This document shows, in pieces, positions 1 to 9,826 of a DNA stretch of 64,000 nt. A program made the position numbers and the translations under genes. The notes under the pieces were generated by a model. The model saw nothing but the letters and a program-made list of their open reading frames with translations. It had not been told where the DNA came from and ran no database searches. The first letter of the stretch is position 1. Every line of letters begins with the position of its first letter. The DNA is from Chryseobacterium indologenes. Its GTDB lineage: Bacteria > Bacteroidota > Bacteroidia > Flavobacteriales > Weeksellaceae. Where the stretch lies: NCBI GenBank assembly GCA_002439165.1, contig DJTE01000040.1, positions 62,001 to 126,000 on the forward strand, given 5' to 3'.

Positions 1-169
1 CGGGATTGTCTGTTTCTTTCATGATCTCTGTTTTGATATCTTCCACTGCACCGCGCATTTTTCTTACACCTGCTCCTAAATCACGTGCTATCTGAGGAAG
101 TTTATCCGGACCGAATAATACAACAATCGCCACTGCGATCAATGCCATTTCTCCAATGCTTAATTCCAT
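1..169 (-). CDS. tatA: Sec-independent translocase TatA/TatE, partial
   Basis: This is the N-terminal part (56 codons) of a twin-arginine translocase TatA/E-type subunit. It runs off the left edge of the window, so the C-terminus is missing. The visible protein begins MELSIGEMALIAVAIVVLFG, one membrane helix, followed by the FGPDKLP hinge and an amphipathic helix (IARDLGAGVRKMRGAVEDIK). The FGP motif right after the helix is the family hallmark. TatA oligomers form the pore that exports folded proteins carrying RR signal peptides. TatA, TatB and TatE cannot be separated with certainty from this fragment, but the short N-terminus and FGPDKLP favour TatA/E. Confidence 0.85.
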   Translation of the reverse strand, partial: MELSIGEMALIAVAIVVLFGPDKLPQIARDLGAGVRKMRGAVEDIKTEIMKETDNP

Positions 170-525
170 GCCGTAAAATTACGAAAGTTTATACATTTAT
201 TGATGATAAAGTAGAATTTTAAACAAATTTTAAGATTTAAAAGAAGGAAAGCCGGAAGACTGAAACCGGAAGCCGCTTTCCCATGATAAATTCTAACAAT
301 CGTTATAGATTCTGATTCCCTTAAAAATACAGAAACAGATCAGCCTTATTATTGATAACTTTCATAACATCCCTCTCCCATTTTCCATCTCCAACCCCTG
401 TCTCAAGCTTATCCTGTAAATCATGATGCCGAAGAGAAGTTATATGAACAAAATTTAATTCAAAACATAGAGAATTAATTTAATTTTCATTATCTTTATT
501 TCACACAAAATCAAATATATAATTT
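170..525. other. Gene-free interval
   Basis: About 355 bases between the tatA start and the lipoprotein gene. It is AT-rich with no convincing open frame. It must hold the leaders of both divergent genes. TATCTTTA near 490-497 resembles a TAnnTTTG minus-7 box but lacks the final G. Confidence 0.5.
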
Positions 526-1470
526 ATGAAAAAGCTATTTACTCCTTTTAAGATCTTTGCCATCCTGTCAGTAATGGCTCTTACGGGCTGTCAGAATGAA
601 AACAGTGAAGCAGTGCAGGAAAATCCGGCTGTAAAAGTAACAGCAGCGGATCTGAAAAAAGAAATGAGCCCCGGAACTCTGTCTATTCCAGAAAATGTCC
701 GGTCTCAGCTGAATGCCTCAGAGAAAAATCTTGAAAAGTTCTTAAACAATGATCTCCAGATCACCGGAACAACAGTTTTAGGTAAACTTTCCACACAGAG
801 AGCTATCGAAATATCCCAGAGCCTGATTTCAGATAAAGATCAGTTTACTGCTGAAGGAAATATTCTTTACCCTGAGACCTTAAAAGTAGGAAAAATCGGG
901 GATTTATACTCCGGCGACCTTCTGGCTGAAGCTCAGAAAGGTTTAAAGGAAACAGCCGCAGAACAGATTAAAACAGGATCTGAGGTAATGGAAATTTCCT
1001 GGAACTACAAAGGGACAGCCTTCAGTACCCTATGTTTTTATAATGAATCCGGCATTATCTGGGACAATATGTTTGCTGGCCTTGTCATCATGGATAAAAG
1101 AGGAAATACAGAAGTTTCCCCATCAGAGAATCAGGCGAAGGTGTCTTCAAAATGGTATAAAGAATGGTGGACAGCCAGCTGGCTCTGGGGCTCCAAAAGA
1201 GGAGAAACGGGATACCAGATCACCATTTACTATACCGGCTCCACCGTTTCCAATGTGGATGTGACAGACTGGGGATATATCAGCTTAGGGAAAGCAAAAA
1301 GCGAAAGTAAAGTTACAAAAAGAACAGGAGCCTACGGACAGTGCAGATATGCTCTCGGACTCTGTACTCCTACCGGTTCTTTAAGTTTTAATGCCAGCAA
1401 TTTCTCGGTATCATTCTCAGGACTGGGAAGCAACCTGGTTCATAACGGGACAAAATCCCTGTATCCATAA
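526..1470 (+). CDS. Predicted lipoprotein of unknown function
   Basis: A 314-residue protein with a lipoprotein signal peptide: MKK start, hydrophobic core and lipobox LTGC with Cys22 as lipidation site. The mature part has no family I recognise. The first half is charged and helical-looking. The last ~110 residues are rich in Trp, Gly, Ser and Thr (for example WWTASWLWGSKRGETGYQ) and look like a beta-sandwich, with two cysteines close together near the C-terminus. It stands alone on the plus strand with a terminator behind it, so it is probably monocistronic. It is likely anchored in the inner leaflet of the outer membrane or surface exposed; the role is unknown. Confidence 0.8.
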   Translation: MKKLFTPFKIFAILSVMALTGCQNENSEAVQENPAVKVTAADLKKEMSPGTLSIPENVRSQLNASEKNLEKFLNNDLQITGTTVLGKLSTQRAIEISQSLISDKDQFTAEGNILYPETLKVGKIGDLYSGDLLAEAQKGLKETAAEQIKTGSEVMEISWNYKGTAFSTLCFYNESGIIWDNMFAGLVIMDKRGNTEVSPSENQAKVSSKWYKEWWTASWLWGSKRGETGYQITIYYTGSTVSNVDVTDWGYISLGKAKSESKVTKRTGAYGQCRYALGLCTPTGSLSFNASNFSVSFSGLGSNLVHNGTKSLYP

Positions 1471-1497
1471 CAATCAGTTCATTATTATATTTTCATT

Positions 1498-1535
1498 AAA
1501 AAACGGGGAAGTTCAGTTGAGCTTCTCCGTTTTGT
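1498..1535 (+). terminator. Rho-independent terminator
   Basis: A-rich arm, AACGGGGAAG paired (one G-U) with CTTCTCCGTT around a 9-base loop, then TTTTG. It lies 27 bases after the stop of the lipoprotein gene and shortly before the convergent nat gene. Confidence 0.7.
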
Positions 1536-1587
1536 ATCAGGAATCTGACCTTTTATATGGATTAAACCATCTTCCGTATTCAGAAAA

Positions 1588-2391
1588 TTATTCTTTATCT
1601 GCGGCTTTCTGTAAAATCCCGGCTTCATTTTCTTTCAATCCGAAAACGCTCTCAAACATTTCATACAGAGCAGCATGGTTCCCGATACTGACGGATTTTT
1701 TTTCTCCATTATTGTATCGGATGTTCAGGACATGATTACTGTAAGTATAGCGTGCCCCGGAATCTGCTTTGGAAAGAACAAGATTGTTTTTAAATCCTGA
1801 CTGCGGATGAGTAGACAGATACCAGTTCGCGATTTCCAGATCGGCATGTTCTGCACTTTCCAGGGCAAAACGGTAAACCGGCAGCCACGATTCTTTCAGA
1901 AACCAGAGAATATATCCTTTATCATTTTTAGTGATTTTAAACAGACCGTTGGGGGTCTGCTGCGGTTCTTCTTCATTCAAAAGCAATGGTGAAGTAAGGG
2001 TAACTATTCCAAACCCGCAGTCTACGAGATATTTCTCCCCTTGATATTCTACGGTTTGTAACAAATGGGTCCGCGGCGCTTCAGCATGTTCATCTTTTTT
2101 CCATAATACGCGGGCAAGCCGGATATCAGTATTAAAACCGATGTACTTCAGTATATCATTCAAAAGCAGATTCTGTTCATAACAGTAGCCTCCTCTTGTC
2201 TGTAATACCAGCTTATCAAAAACATCGTTGAGCTCCAGGGAAGGCACCTTACCTGTATAGGAATCGATATTTTCAAATGGAATATGGGCAGGATGCAGCC
2301 GATGGATCTTTTTTAAAGTATCCATATCAGCTTTTACCTCTCCTGAATAATGAATTCTTTCCAGGTATTTTTCTATTTTAAATAAGTCCAT
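1588..2391 (-). CDS. nat: Arylamine N-acetyltransferase
   Basis: A 267-residue member of the NAT family, which transfers acetyl from acetyl-CoA to arylamines or hydrazines in the cytosol. The catalytic triad is visible: Cys70 in RGGYCYEQN, His109 in RTHLL and Asp124 in YLVDCGFG. The N-terminal helical part with HPAHIPFENID is also typical. Length fits the usual 255-285 residues. It lies 24 bases downstream of the MFS exporter on the same strand, so the two may be co-transcribed as a xenobiotic modification and export pair (inference). Confidence 0.92.
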   Translation of the reverse strand: MDLFKIEKYLERIHYSGEVKADMDTLKKIHRLHPAHIPFENIDSYTGKVPSLELNDVFDKLVLQTRGGYCYEQNLLLNDILKYIGFNTDIRLARVLWKKDEHAEAPRTHLLQTVEYQGEKYLVDCGFGIVTLTSPLLLNEEEPQQTPNGLFKITKNDKGYILWFLKESWLPVYRFALESAEHADLEIANWYLSTHPQSGFKNNLVLSKADSGARYTYSNHVLNIRYNNGEKKSVSIGNHAALYEMFESVFGLKENEAGILQKAADKE

Positions 2392-2415
2392 TACTTTTAT
2401 ATTTTTCCCACCGGG

Positions 2416-3642
2416 TTAGAGTTTGATCTTTGGCTTTTTCTTAAAAGCATAGTAGGTGATCACCACACTTACGGTCATTAAAATAAAGGCCAGCAGGAAT
2501 GGTGCTCCCGCAAATTTAACCTGTGCTTCATCTCTTGTAAAATAATGGAACAGGCTTGTCATTAAAAGCGGCCCTACAATAGATGTGGCACTCATCAGAC
2601 TGGTTAAAGCCCCCTGAAGCTCCCCCTGCTCATGAGAAGAAACACTTTTGGAAATCATCGACTGAAGTGCCGGTCCGCAAATTCCTCCCAGACAGTAAGG
2701 GACAAGAATTACAAACATCATCCAGCCCTGGGTGGCAAATGCAAATAAAAACATTCCCACAGCGTAGAGTATCAGTCCGTAATAAATGCTTCTCTGTTCT
2801 CCCAGTTTCGGTGTTGTCCAGCGTATAAGAAGTCCCTGAACCAGGCCTACCAGAATACCGACTACTCCCAGTGATATTCCCACCATTCTTGTATCCCATT
2901 TAAACTGGTACATGGTAAAGAAGTTCCAGTTGCTCTGTACCGCATGACCTGCAATATAGATCAAAATAAGAGCTACGATCAGTCCTGAAATTTCAGGGTG
3001 CTTTCTTAAAAATTTAAATGAACCGATGGGATTCGCCCGCTTCCAGTCAAATTCCCTTCTTTTATCTTTATCCAGACTTTCAGGCAGAATAAAGTATCCG
3101 TATAGGAAATTCAGAAGGCAGAGCACTGCTGCGGCATAAAACGGAACCCTTGCCCCGTAATGGCCCAGAAAACCTCCCAATACAGGTCCTATAATAAATC
3201 CCAGACCAAAAGCAGCACCAATCATTCCAAAATTTTTAGCACGGTCCTCATCAGTAGAAACATCTGCGATATAAGCGCTGGCCGTGGTAATACTGGCTCC
3301 CGTAATTCCAGCGATAATACGCCCTACAAAGAGCCACCAGATGGTTGGAGCAAGTGCCAGGAAAATATAATCCACAGCAAATCCGAAAAGTGAGATCAGA
3401 ATAACGGGTCTTCTCCCGTATTTATCACTCAGGTTGCCGACAATCGGGGAAAATACAAACTGGGTAAAAGCATAGGCAAAGCCAAGCCAGCCACTATATT
3501 TTGCTGCTTCACTGATGTTGGCATGAATAAGTTCTTCAATCAGTTTTGGAACAACCGGAATAATGATTCCCCATCCCGTGATATCAATCAGTAAAGTTAT
3601 AAATATAAAGCCAATAGCTGCTTTTTTCTTTGATTTTTCCAT
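2416..3642 (-). CDS. TCR/Tet family MFS drug exporter
   Basis: A 12-helix major facilitator of the tetracycline-resistance (DHA1) type, 408 residues from the ATG at 3642. A longer reading from an upstream TTG is unlikely because that TTG lies inside a TAATTTTG promoter box. The first helix carries DITGWGIIIPVVPKL and motif A is present as GNLSDKYGRRPVIL between helices 2 and 3. These exporters use the proton gradient to expel drugs across the inner membrane. Substrate cannot be read from sequence. Chromosomal flavobacterial copies of this family are often unrelated to actual tetracycline resistance. Confidence 0.88.
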   Translation of the reverse strand: MEKSKKKAAIGFIFITLLIDITGWGIIIPVVPKLIEELIHANISEAAKYSGWLGFAYAFTQFVFSPIVGNLSDKYGRRPVILISLFGFAVDYIFLALAPTIWWLFVGRIIAGITGASITTASAYIADVSTDEDRAKNFGMIGAAFGLGFIIGPVLGGFLGHYGARVPFYAAAVLCLLNFLYGYFILPESLDKDKRREFDWKRANPIGSFKFLRKHPEISGLIVALILIYIAGHAVQSNWNFFTMYQFKWDTRMVGISLGVVGILVGLVQGLLIRWTTPKLGEQRSIYYGLILYAVGMFLFAFATQGWMMFVILVPYCLGGICGPALQSMISKSVSSHEQGELQGALTSLMSATSIVGPLLMTSLFHYFTRDEAQVKFAGAPFLLAFILMTVSVVITYYAFKKKPKIKL

Positions 3643-3648
3643 AATCTG

Positions 3649-3656
3649 CAAAATTA
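3649..3656 (-). promoter_or_regulatory. Putative minus-7 box of the MFS exporter
   Basis: TAATTTTG on the minus strand fits the Bacteroidota consensus TAnnTTTG. It ends only 6 bases before the ATG, so the transcript would have almost no leader. No clear minus-33 TTTG is seen at the expected distance. Confidence 0.4.
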
Positions 3657-3960
3657 GTCAAAACATGAAAAATAATGGTTCTAAATTAGTTGGTTACTGA
3701 AAATTTAATATTGTCCTGAGTTTTGGGGAAGAAAGGTAGCGGAAAGTGGGAAAAAAGAGACTGAGAATAACTTGCAGTTCCAGCTACTGAAAATTCGCTG
3801 CATAGCTAAATTACCTTAAAAAAGATCACATTTATTAATGATGACCTTTATAACTTTCTTTTTCTGTTTTCAAACTTCAATTTCCAGTTTTTCAGATTTT
3901 ATCCTGAAATCATTCAGAATTCCATAACTGAAAGTACTGGCTCTGCTGCTAATCATAAAT
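3657..3960. other. Gene-free interval
   Basis: AT-rich sequence between the MFS gene and the secDF terminator. I see no supported gene, repeat or RNA in it. Confidence 0.5.
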
Positions 3961-3991
3961 AAAAAAGGCCGCTTCAAAAGAAACGGCCTTT
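3961..3991 (-). terminator. Terminator of secDF
   Basis: Stem AAAGGCCG / CGGCCTTT with a 12-base loop, followed on the minus strand by TTTTTT. It lies just downstream of the secDF stop codon. Confidence 0.85.
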
Positions 3992-4012
3992 ACTTATTTA
4001 TTGTAGTCTGTA

Positions 4013-6907
4013 TTACTTTGAAGCAAGTACTTCTTTATTGGATGTTGACTTTCCGTGTACATCTTCTTCTTTTCCTGTTTTAAGGAAATCATAAGCAATT
4101 GCAGATGCAATGAAGATGGATGAATATGTACCAAATCCGATACCGATAAGCATAGCGAACATAAATCCTCTTAAATTATCACCACCAAAGATGAAGATCG
4201 CTAAGATCACCAGGATGGTTGTGAATGAGGTATTGAATGTTCTACCTAATGTACTGGAGATAGAGTCATCAAATAATCCTGCCAGTGTTAAAGATTTTTT
4301 CTCTCTTAAATATTCCCTGATTCGGTCAAAGATGATCACGGTATCGTTAATTGAATACCCAAGTACCGTAAGGATCGCTGCAATGAAATCCTGGTTGATC
4401 TCCATGTTGAACGGCATATATTTGTGAAGAAGCGAGTAAGCTCCCAGAATAATTACCGCATCGTGGAACAATGCTGCCACTGCACCAAGAGAGAACTGCC
4501 ATTTTCTGAATCGTACAAGAATGTAAATGAAGATTCCGGCTAAAGCAGCTACAACTGCAAGGATACCGTGTGTTTTGATATCGTCTGCTACTGTTGGACC
4601 TACTTTTTCAGAAGAAATGATTCCGGCATGGTCTTTATCAGCAGATTTAAAATCCGTCAGGCTGATTCCCGCAGGCAGGTTTGCTTTCAGTCCTTCATAT
4701 AATTTCTGCTCAACAATCTGGTCTGCTTTTAAAGATTCGTCTTCGATAAGGTAATCCGTAGAAATCTTTAACTGTTTGTCGTTTCCGAAAGTCTTAGCTT
4801 CAACAGAAGAATTTTTCCCGTCTTCAGTTTTGAAGATTTTGGTCAGGTTTTCTTCAATGTCATTAGCATTAACGGTCTTATCGAATCTCACCACATAGTT
4901 TCTACCCCCTGTGAAATCGATACCGTATTTAAATCCGTGTGTTGCGATTGAAACGATACAGATTACGGTTAAAACAACAGAAATAATGTAAGCATATTTT
5001 CTCTTACCGATGAAATCGATCCATGTATTTCTGAACAGGTTCTTGGTAGGGGCAGTCCATACAGAAAGGCCTTTTCCTTTATCAAGTCTGCTGAAGATCA
5101 TTACTCTGGAAAGAAGTACGGAAGTGAACAACGTCATTACGATACCAATCATCAGCGTTAATGCGAATCCTTTGATAGGACCTGTTCCGAAGAAGAACAG
5201 TACCACAGCGGTAAGTAATGTAGTGGTGTGCCCGTCGATAATCGCATTTAAAGCGTGTTTGAAACCGTCTTTATAAGCTTCCAGGATACTTTTTCCTGCG
5301 AATAGTTCTTCTTTGGTTCTTTCATAGATAATTACGTTGGTGTCTACTGCCATCGCCATAGTAAGAACGATACCTGCAATACCGGGAAGGGTAAGCGTAA
5401 AGTCACCGGAATCCATGATCCCGAAGATGTAGAACAGGTTAATCACCATTGCAATTACCGCATATACTCCGGCACCACCGTAATAGAAAATGATATAAAC
5501 GATAATGATAAGGAATGCAATAGCAAATGAGATCATCCCTGCATTAATAGATTCCTGTCCTAAAGACGGACCTACCTGTGTAGCCTGAACCACTTTTGCA
5601 CCGGCCGGCAGTTTACCTGCACCTAAAACGTCTACCAGTTCTTTAGCTTCTTCCTGAGAGAAGTTACCGGAGATCTGAGTTCTTCCGTTTGGAATGGCAC
5701 CTACAACATTCGGAGCTGTATATACTCTGTTATCAAGAGTTACCGCAACAGGTTTTCCTACGTTTTTCTCTGTTAAAGTTTTCCATTCTTTAGCTCCTTT
5801 GGAATCCATCTGCATATCTACCACTACTCTCCCAAGTTCATCGTAGCTGATGTTGGCAGTTTCTACCGCACCGTCTACCGGAGCTTTCTGGTTGATGTTA
5901 CTTCTGATCGCGTACAGTACCAAATCATCAGGACTTGTAGCTTCAGGTTTGTAACCCCACATAAACTGTGTATATTTAATGTTGGCCGGACGTAAAGACT
6001 GGGCTACTTTGCTGTTTAAGATTTTGTTTACAACAGCAGTATCAGATAGTTTTACATTGGCTACTCCATTGCTTCTTAATTTGTCAAGCTGCAGAAGGTT
6101 CATGAAGTTAATATTCTTCTTAACTCCCATAGAGTCTCCTTTTGCGCTTACCATAGCTGTTAAATTCTGGAAATAAGGAGCGATTTCAGGAACCTGCTGT
6201 ACTTCCCAGAACTGAAGTTTTGCTGAAGTCTGAAGCATCTTCTTCACTTTGTCGATGTCTTTCATCCCCGGCATTTCCACTGAGATTCTGGCTGTACCAG
6301 GAACTCTCTGTACGTTAGGCTGGATAGCACCAAGCTTATCGATCCTTGTTCTGATTACTTCGAAAGCCGTTCCCACAGAAAGATCAACTCTTCTTTTAAT
6401 GATGCTTTTTACCTGCTCATCAGAAGTATTGTATTTAATCTCAGACAGATTGGTATTTCCGAATAATTCAGGATCAGCAAGTTTAAGGTTGGTTCCTTTT
6501 GTTTTGTTGATCACATCAAACTGCTCGAAGAAATTGTCGATGTAAGATTTGGTAGAATTTTTCTGAACCTCGTCAGTTTTGTTCAAAGCTTCAATAAGAA
6601 CAGGATTGGTAGAATAATTGGTAAGATCGTTCACCAGGTCTCTCTGGTTGATCTCCAACAGAACGTTGATCCCCCCTTTCAGGTCAAGACCAAGTTTCAT
6701 TTCCTTGTCTTTTGCTTTTGAATAGTAAAGCTTTGTATAACCGAGATTAAGAGTATCTTCCTTGATCCGTTTGATCTCTTTCTCGTTCCCATTCGCAGCT
6801 TCAATCTGCGATTCAATTTTGCTGGCGTACCAGGTTGGCAACAGCTCGTTTAAGCATATCAGCCCTAGCACAATAGCAACAATTGTAATAAGTCCTTTTC
6901 CTTGCAT
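4013..6907 (-). CDS. secDF: Protein translocase SecD/SecF fusion
   Basis: A 964-residue fusion of SecD and SecF, the proton-driven RND-type accessory of the SecYEG channel that pulls proteins into the periplasm. The SecD half starts with a membrane helix, then the D1 motif KLGLDLKGGINVLLEI near residue 75, a large periplasmic domain, and helices containing MAVDTNVIIYERTKEEL. The SecF half begins near residue 690 with the motif YGIDFTGGRNYVVRF and has GYSINDTVIIFDRIREYL. The fused arrangement is usual in Bacteroidota. It is a single gene with its own terminator. Confidence 0.97.
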   Translation of the reverse strand: MQGKGLITIVAIVLGLICLNELLPTWYASKIESQIEAANGNEKEIKRIKEDTLNLGYTKLYYSKAKDKEMKLGLDLKGGINVLLEINQRDLVNDLTNYSTNPVLIEALNKTDEVQKNSTKSYIDNFFEQFDVINKTKGTNLKLADPELFGNTNLSEIKYNTSDEQVKSIIKRRVDLSVGTAFEVIRTRIDKLGAIQPNVQRVPGTARISVEMPGMKDIDKVKKMLQTSAKLQFWEVQQVPEIAPYFQNLTAMVSAKGDSMGVKKNINFMNLLQLDKLRSNGVANVKLSDTAVVNKILNSKVAQSLRPANIKYTQFMWGYKPEATSPDDLVLYAIRSNINQKAPVDGAVETANISYDELGRVVVDMQMDSKGAKEWKTLTEKNVGKPVAVTLDNRVYTAPNVVGAIPNGRTQISGNFSQEEAKELVDVLGAGKLPAGAKVVQATQVGPSLGQESINAGMISFAIAFLIIIVYIIFYYGGAGVYAVIAMVINLFYIFGIMDSGDFTLTLPGIAGIVLTMAMAVDTNVIIYERTKEELFAGKSILEAYKDGFKHALNAIIDGHTTTLLTAVVLFFFGTGPIKGFALTLMIGIVMTLFTSVLLSRVMIFSRLDKGKGLSVWTAPTKNLFRNTWIDFIGKRKYAYIISVVLTVICIVSIATHGFKYGIDFTGGRNYVVRFDKTVNANDIEENLTKIFKTEDGKNSSVEAKTFGNDKQLKISTDYLIEDESLKADQIVEQKLYEGLKANLPAGISLTDFKSADKDHAGIISSEKVGPTVADDIKTHGILAVVAALAGIFIYILVRFRKWQFSLGAVAALFHDAVIILGAYSLLHKYMPFNMEINQDFIAAILTVLGYSINDTVIIFDRIREYLREKKSLTLAGLFDDSISSTLGRTFNTSFTTILVILAIFIFGGDNLRGFMFAMLIGIGFGTYSSIFIASAIAYDFLKTGKEEDVHGKSTSNKEVLASK

Positions 6908-6936
6908 TTTGTTATAACTACGTTAAATTAAGTCGG

Positions 6937-6944
6937 CAAATATA
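6937..6944 (-). promoter_or_regulatory. Putative minus-7 box of secDF
   Basis: TATATTTG on the minus strand matches TAnnTTTG and lies 29 bases upstream of the secDF ATG. No strong TTTG minus-33 element is visible at 19-21 bases. Confidence 0.5.
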
Positions 6945-7125
6945 ATGATTTTCTTGATATTTTATGAATTTTTTAACAACAGAAATGGTTTATTTTCAGA
7001 TATATCGGTGTTTTAATTTCTATTTAAGATTTAACAATTTTTTGAGCTTATCATCATGAAATTTTCAAATTTTAATTGGTATAAAATTTTCATTCCTATA
7101 TCAATACACTAAATATCAAAATATT

Positions 7126-8496
7126 ATGAAAAAACTACTTTTTACGATGGGTATTTTTTCTTCTTTAATTGTTAATTCTCAAAGTATTAATTTGGAAGAA
7201 TTTGCATCCGGGCTTACCAGTCCCGTGGAAATCACCAACGCCGGAGACAGCCGTCTCTTCGTTGTACAGCAGAACGGAATTATTAAGATCCTTCAGCCTA
7301 ACGGCAGTGCCAACGGAGCAGACTTTCTGAACATCAGTACCAAAGTCAGCTTCAACGGAGAAAGAGGCCTTCTGGGGCTTGCCTTTCATCCTCAATATTC
7401 TTCAAACGGCTATTTCTTTGTGTATTATAACAATACGGCAGGAAATATAATTGTTGCCCGATATTCCGTAAGTACATCCAACCCTGACGTAGCTGATCCT
7501 GCTTCTGAAAAAATCCTGCTGAACATTCCTAAACCCTTCGACAATCACAACGGCGGCAGCATTCATTTTGCTCCTGACGGAAACCTCTGGATCGTCACCG
7601 GAGATGGAGGCAGCGGCGGGGACCCCAACAACAATGCACAAAATAAAAACTCTCTGTTAGGTAAAATGCTGAGAATTGATGTGAATTCTTCGGGACCCTA
7701 TAATATTCCTCCGGGAAATCCGTTTGCCGGAGCAGGTGTGGACGGTGCTGATGAGATCTGGGCATATGGTCTGAGAAATGCATGGAAATGGTCTTTTGAT
7801 CTTACCTCCGGAAATGTTATGATCGCAGATGTAGGCCAGGGAGCCATAGAGGAAATCAACCGGGTTCCCATCACGCAGGCCGGAGTAAATTATGGCTGGC
7901 GCTGCTATGAAGGAAACAATGCCTATAATACGGCAGGATGTCCCGGAATGGCAACGATGACTTTTCCGGTAGCAGTCTATAATCATTCGGGAGGAAGATG
8001 TTCCATTACCGGAGGCTATATTTACAGAGGAAGTCAGTTTCCTTCACTTCAGGGAAAATACTTTTTTGCAGATTATTGTTCTATGCAGATCGGAATTATG
8101 AGTCCTGACAATTCTATCGTGTGGACAGCTGCAAGTTCCGGGAATAATTTTTCTACTTTCGGGCAGGATTTTCAGAAAGAACTGTATGTAGCAGCCGTAA
8201 CCAGCGGAAAAATCTTTAAAATCACAACAGGAACGTTAGCCGTAGCAGAAACAGATAATTATAGCCCTGTGAGAATTTACCCCAATCCTGCTTCTGACAA
8301 AGTTTTCATTGAGGGCTTTGATGAAAAGAAACGATCCACAGATCTCATCAGCACCGAAGGGAAAATAGTTCTGGAAAATGCCAGAATTGAAAACGACGGC
8401 AGTATTGATATCACAGGAGTTCCCACCGGAACTTATTATCTGATCTTAAAATCCGGGAATATCAGGTCTTACAGCCAGAAACTTATTGTTGAATAA
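7126..8496 (+). CDS. Secreted PQQ-type sugar dehydrogenase with type IX sorting domain
   Basis: A 456-residue secreted protein. A signal peptide (MKKLLFTMGIFSSLIVNSQS) is followed by a six-bladed beta-propeller of the glucose/sorbosone dehydrogenase family. Characteristic stretches are ERGLLGLAFHPQYSSNG, HNGGSIHFAPDGNLWI, GDGGSGGDP and WAYGLRNAWKW. These enzymes oxidise aldoses with pyrroloquinoline quinone. The last ~80 residues (VRIYPNPASDKVFIEG to the end) form a type A type IX secretion C-terminal domain, so the enzyme is exported through the outer membrane and probably anchored there. Exact substrate is unknown. It is monocistronic. Confidence 0.9.
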   Translation: MKKLLFTMGIFSSLIVNSQSINLEEFASGLTSPVEITNAGDSRLFVVQQNGIIKILQPNGSANGADFLNISTKVSFNGERGLLGLAFHPQYSSNGYFFVYYNNTAGNIIVARYSVSTSNPDVADPASEKILLNIPKPFDNHNGGSIHFAPDGNLWIVTGDGGSGGDPNNNAQNKNSLLGKMLRIDVNSSGPYNIPPGNPFAGAGVDGADEIWAYGLRNAWKWSFDLTSGNVMIADVGQGAIEEINRVPITQAGVNYGWRCYEGNNAYNTAGCPGMATMTFPVAVYNHSGGRCSITGGYIYRGSQFPSLQGKYFFADYCSMQIGIMSPDNSIVWTAASSGNNFSTFGQDFQKELYVAAVTSGKIFKITTGTLAVAETDNYSPVRIYPNPASDKVFIEGFDEKKRSTDLISTEGKIVLENARIENDGSIDITGVPTGTYYLILKSGNIRSYSQKLIVE

Positions 8497-8610
8497 AGGT
8501 TAAGGCAGGAAGACCGGGGTATGGAGCATAAAATCAGGAATGATTATAATTCAAAAATTCATGATTATATCATTAAAAATTCTACCTGATTATTTTTTAC
8601 CTGTTAAATT

Positions 8611-9819
8611 TCAGTCCCGGTTATATTGTTCCGGGACTTTTTTATACAGATAATATAAGACTGAAAGAACAGGAACAAGCACCAGAATTCTCACAGGGAC
8701 AGAAAATCTTTCGGTTTCATTATCAAAAAGAAAATTGGGAAATACCGTTACCAGAACTATTGATATGAAGAAAAAGATCATTTCAAACCAGGTCAATGAA
8801 TGACCGGACTGATAAGTTTTTCCCAACCTGCCGCACAAGATCCAGAATCCTGTAAAAAGAATCATAAAAGGAAAACTCCATATCCTGAATGTGTCCCAGG
8901 CAATTGAATGGAGAAGTAACGGTGATGCCGATACAGCAGCAAGCACTAAAAGAACATATCTGTTTATTCTGCTGAACTGTTTGTATACCATGTATATCAT
9001 AAAAAGCAGGGGTATTCCGTAGCTTATGGTTCCTGTGGAAATAAAAACCCTCTGCAGAAAATGGGGAGCTTCGCTTCTGAAATGATTTCCAAAACCATCA
9101 GAATAAGCAGCTGCCATTGAATTGATCACCTTTTCCCCGATCAGTCCCGTATCCTGAAGATAATTAAAGATAAGCCGGCGGTTATCCTGTCCGCAACATT
9201 CCTGGTAAATAAACACAGAAACCACCACCGCAGCGGGAAACAATAAACAGATCCCGATCTTTTTCAGCAGATGTGAAGTAAAAATCTGCTGATGATCCCT
9301 GAATTCGTTCATCATCAGTGCAAAAATGCAGACCGGAACCATCAGAACAAAAGAAATCTCATGCGCAACAATACTGAATGCCATAATCAGCGAAGCCGGT
9401 ACAATTTTTTTATCACGGATCAGGCAAACCGACAATAAGGTCATCAGGAAAATCAGGTGATCAAAATAACCGATCAGGTGTGCTGAGAATATGATGTACT
9501 GCGATAAAAAGAATACCGTATAAAACAGAACTTTCTCAATACTGTAATTTTTCCAGGTATTTCCGACTGCAATTATAAACAGTACGGCATACAGCAGAAA
9601 TAAGACCACTGATGACAGGATCAGGATATTGAACTCATTTTTCTCAAAAAAGAAACCAAAGATCTCTCCCAGCAGTCCTCTTTTAATGAATCCGAAACGG
9701 TAATCCATCAGCCAGTGCGCCACAGCCCATTGCCCGGGAACCCTTATGGTCTTAAAAACACTGAAAGACAATGCAAACAGATACAGAAAAGCAATGAGAA
9801 GCTTATGATTTCTGTGCAT
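8611..9819 (-). CDS. Polytopic membrane protein of unknown function
   Basis: A 402-residue protein with about ten hydrophobic helices and short loops. The periplasm-like stretch near the N-terminus holds WAVAHWLMDYRFGFIKRGLLGE, and another loop near the middle has CCGQDNRR. The overall look, with a charged motif after helix 1 and many helices, is reminiscent of EpsG or GT-C-like glycan enzymes, but I do not recognise a specific family. It starts 8 bases after the hemN stop on the same strand, so it is probably translated from the same transcript. Confidence 0.7.
   Translation of the reverse strand: MHRNHKLLIAFLYLFALSFSVFKTIRVPGQWAVAHWLMDYRFGFIKRGLLGEIFGFFFEKNEFNILILSSVVLFLLYAVLFIIAVGNTWKNYSIEKVLFYTVFFLSQYIIFSAHLIGYFDHLIFLMTLLSVCLIRDKKIVPASLIMAFSIVAHEISFVLMVPVCIFALMMNEFRDHQQIFTSHLLKKIGICLLFPAAVVVSVFIYQECCGQDNRRLIFNYLQDTGLIGEKVINSMAAAYSDGFGNHFRSEAPHFLQRVFISTGTISYGIPLLFMIYMVYKQFSRINRYVLLVLAAVSASPLLLHSIAWDTFRIWSFPFMILFTGFWILCGRLGKTYQSGHSLTWFEMIFFFISIVLVTVFPNFLFDNETERFSVPVRILVLVPVLSVLYYLYKKVPEQYNRD
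8613..8643 (+). terminator. Terminator overlapping the end of the convergent gene
   Basis: Perfect 8-bp stem AGTCCCGG / CCGGGACT with a 10-base loop and a run of T on the plus strand. It would stop transcription of the sugar dehydrogenase. The hairpin lies within the last codons of the convergent membrane-protein gene. Confidence 0.8.
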
Positions 9820-9826
9820 CCGTTTT

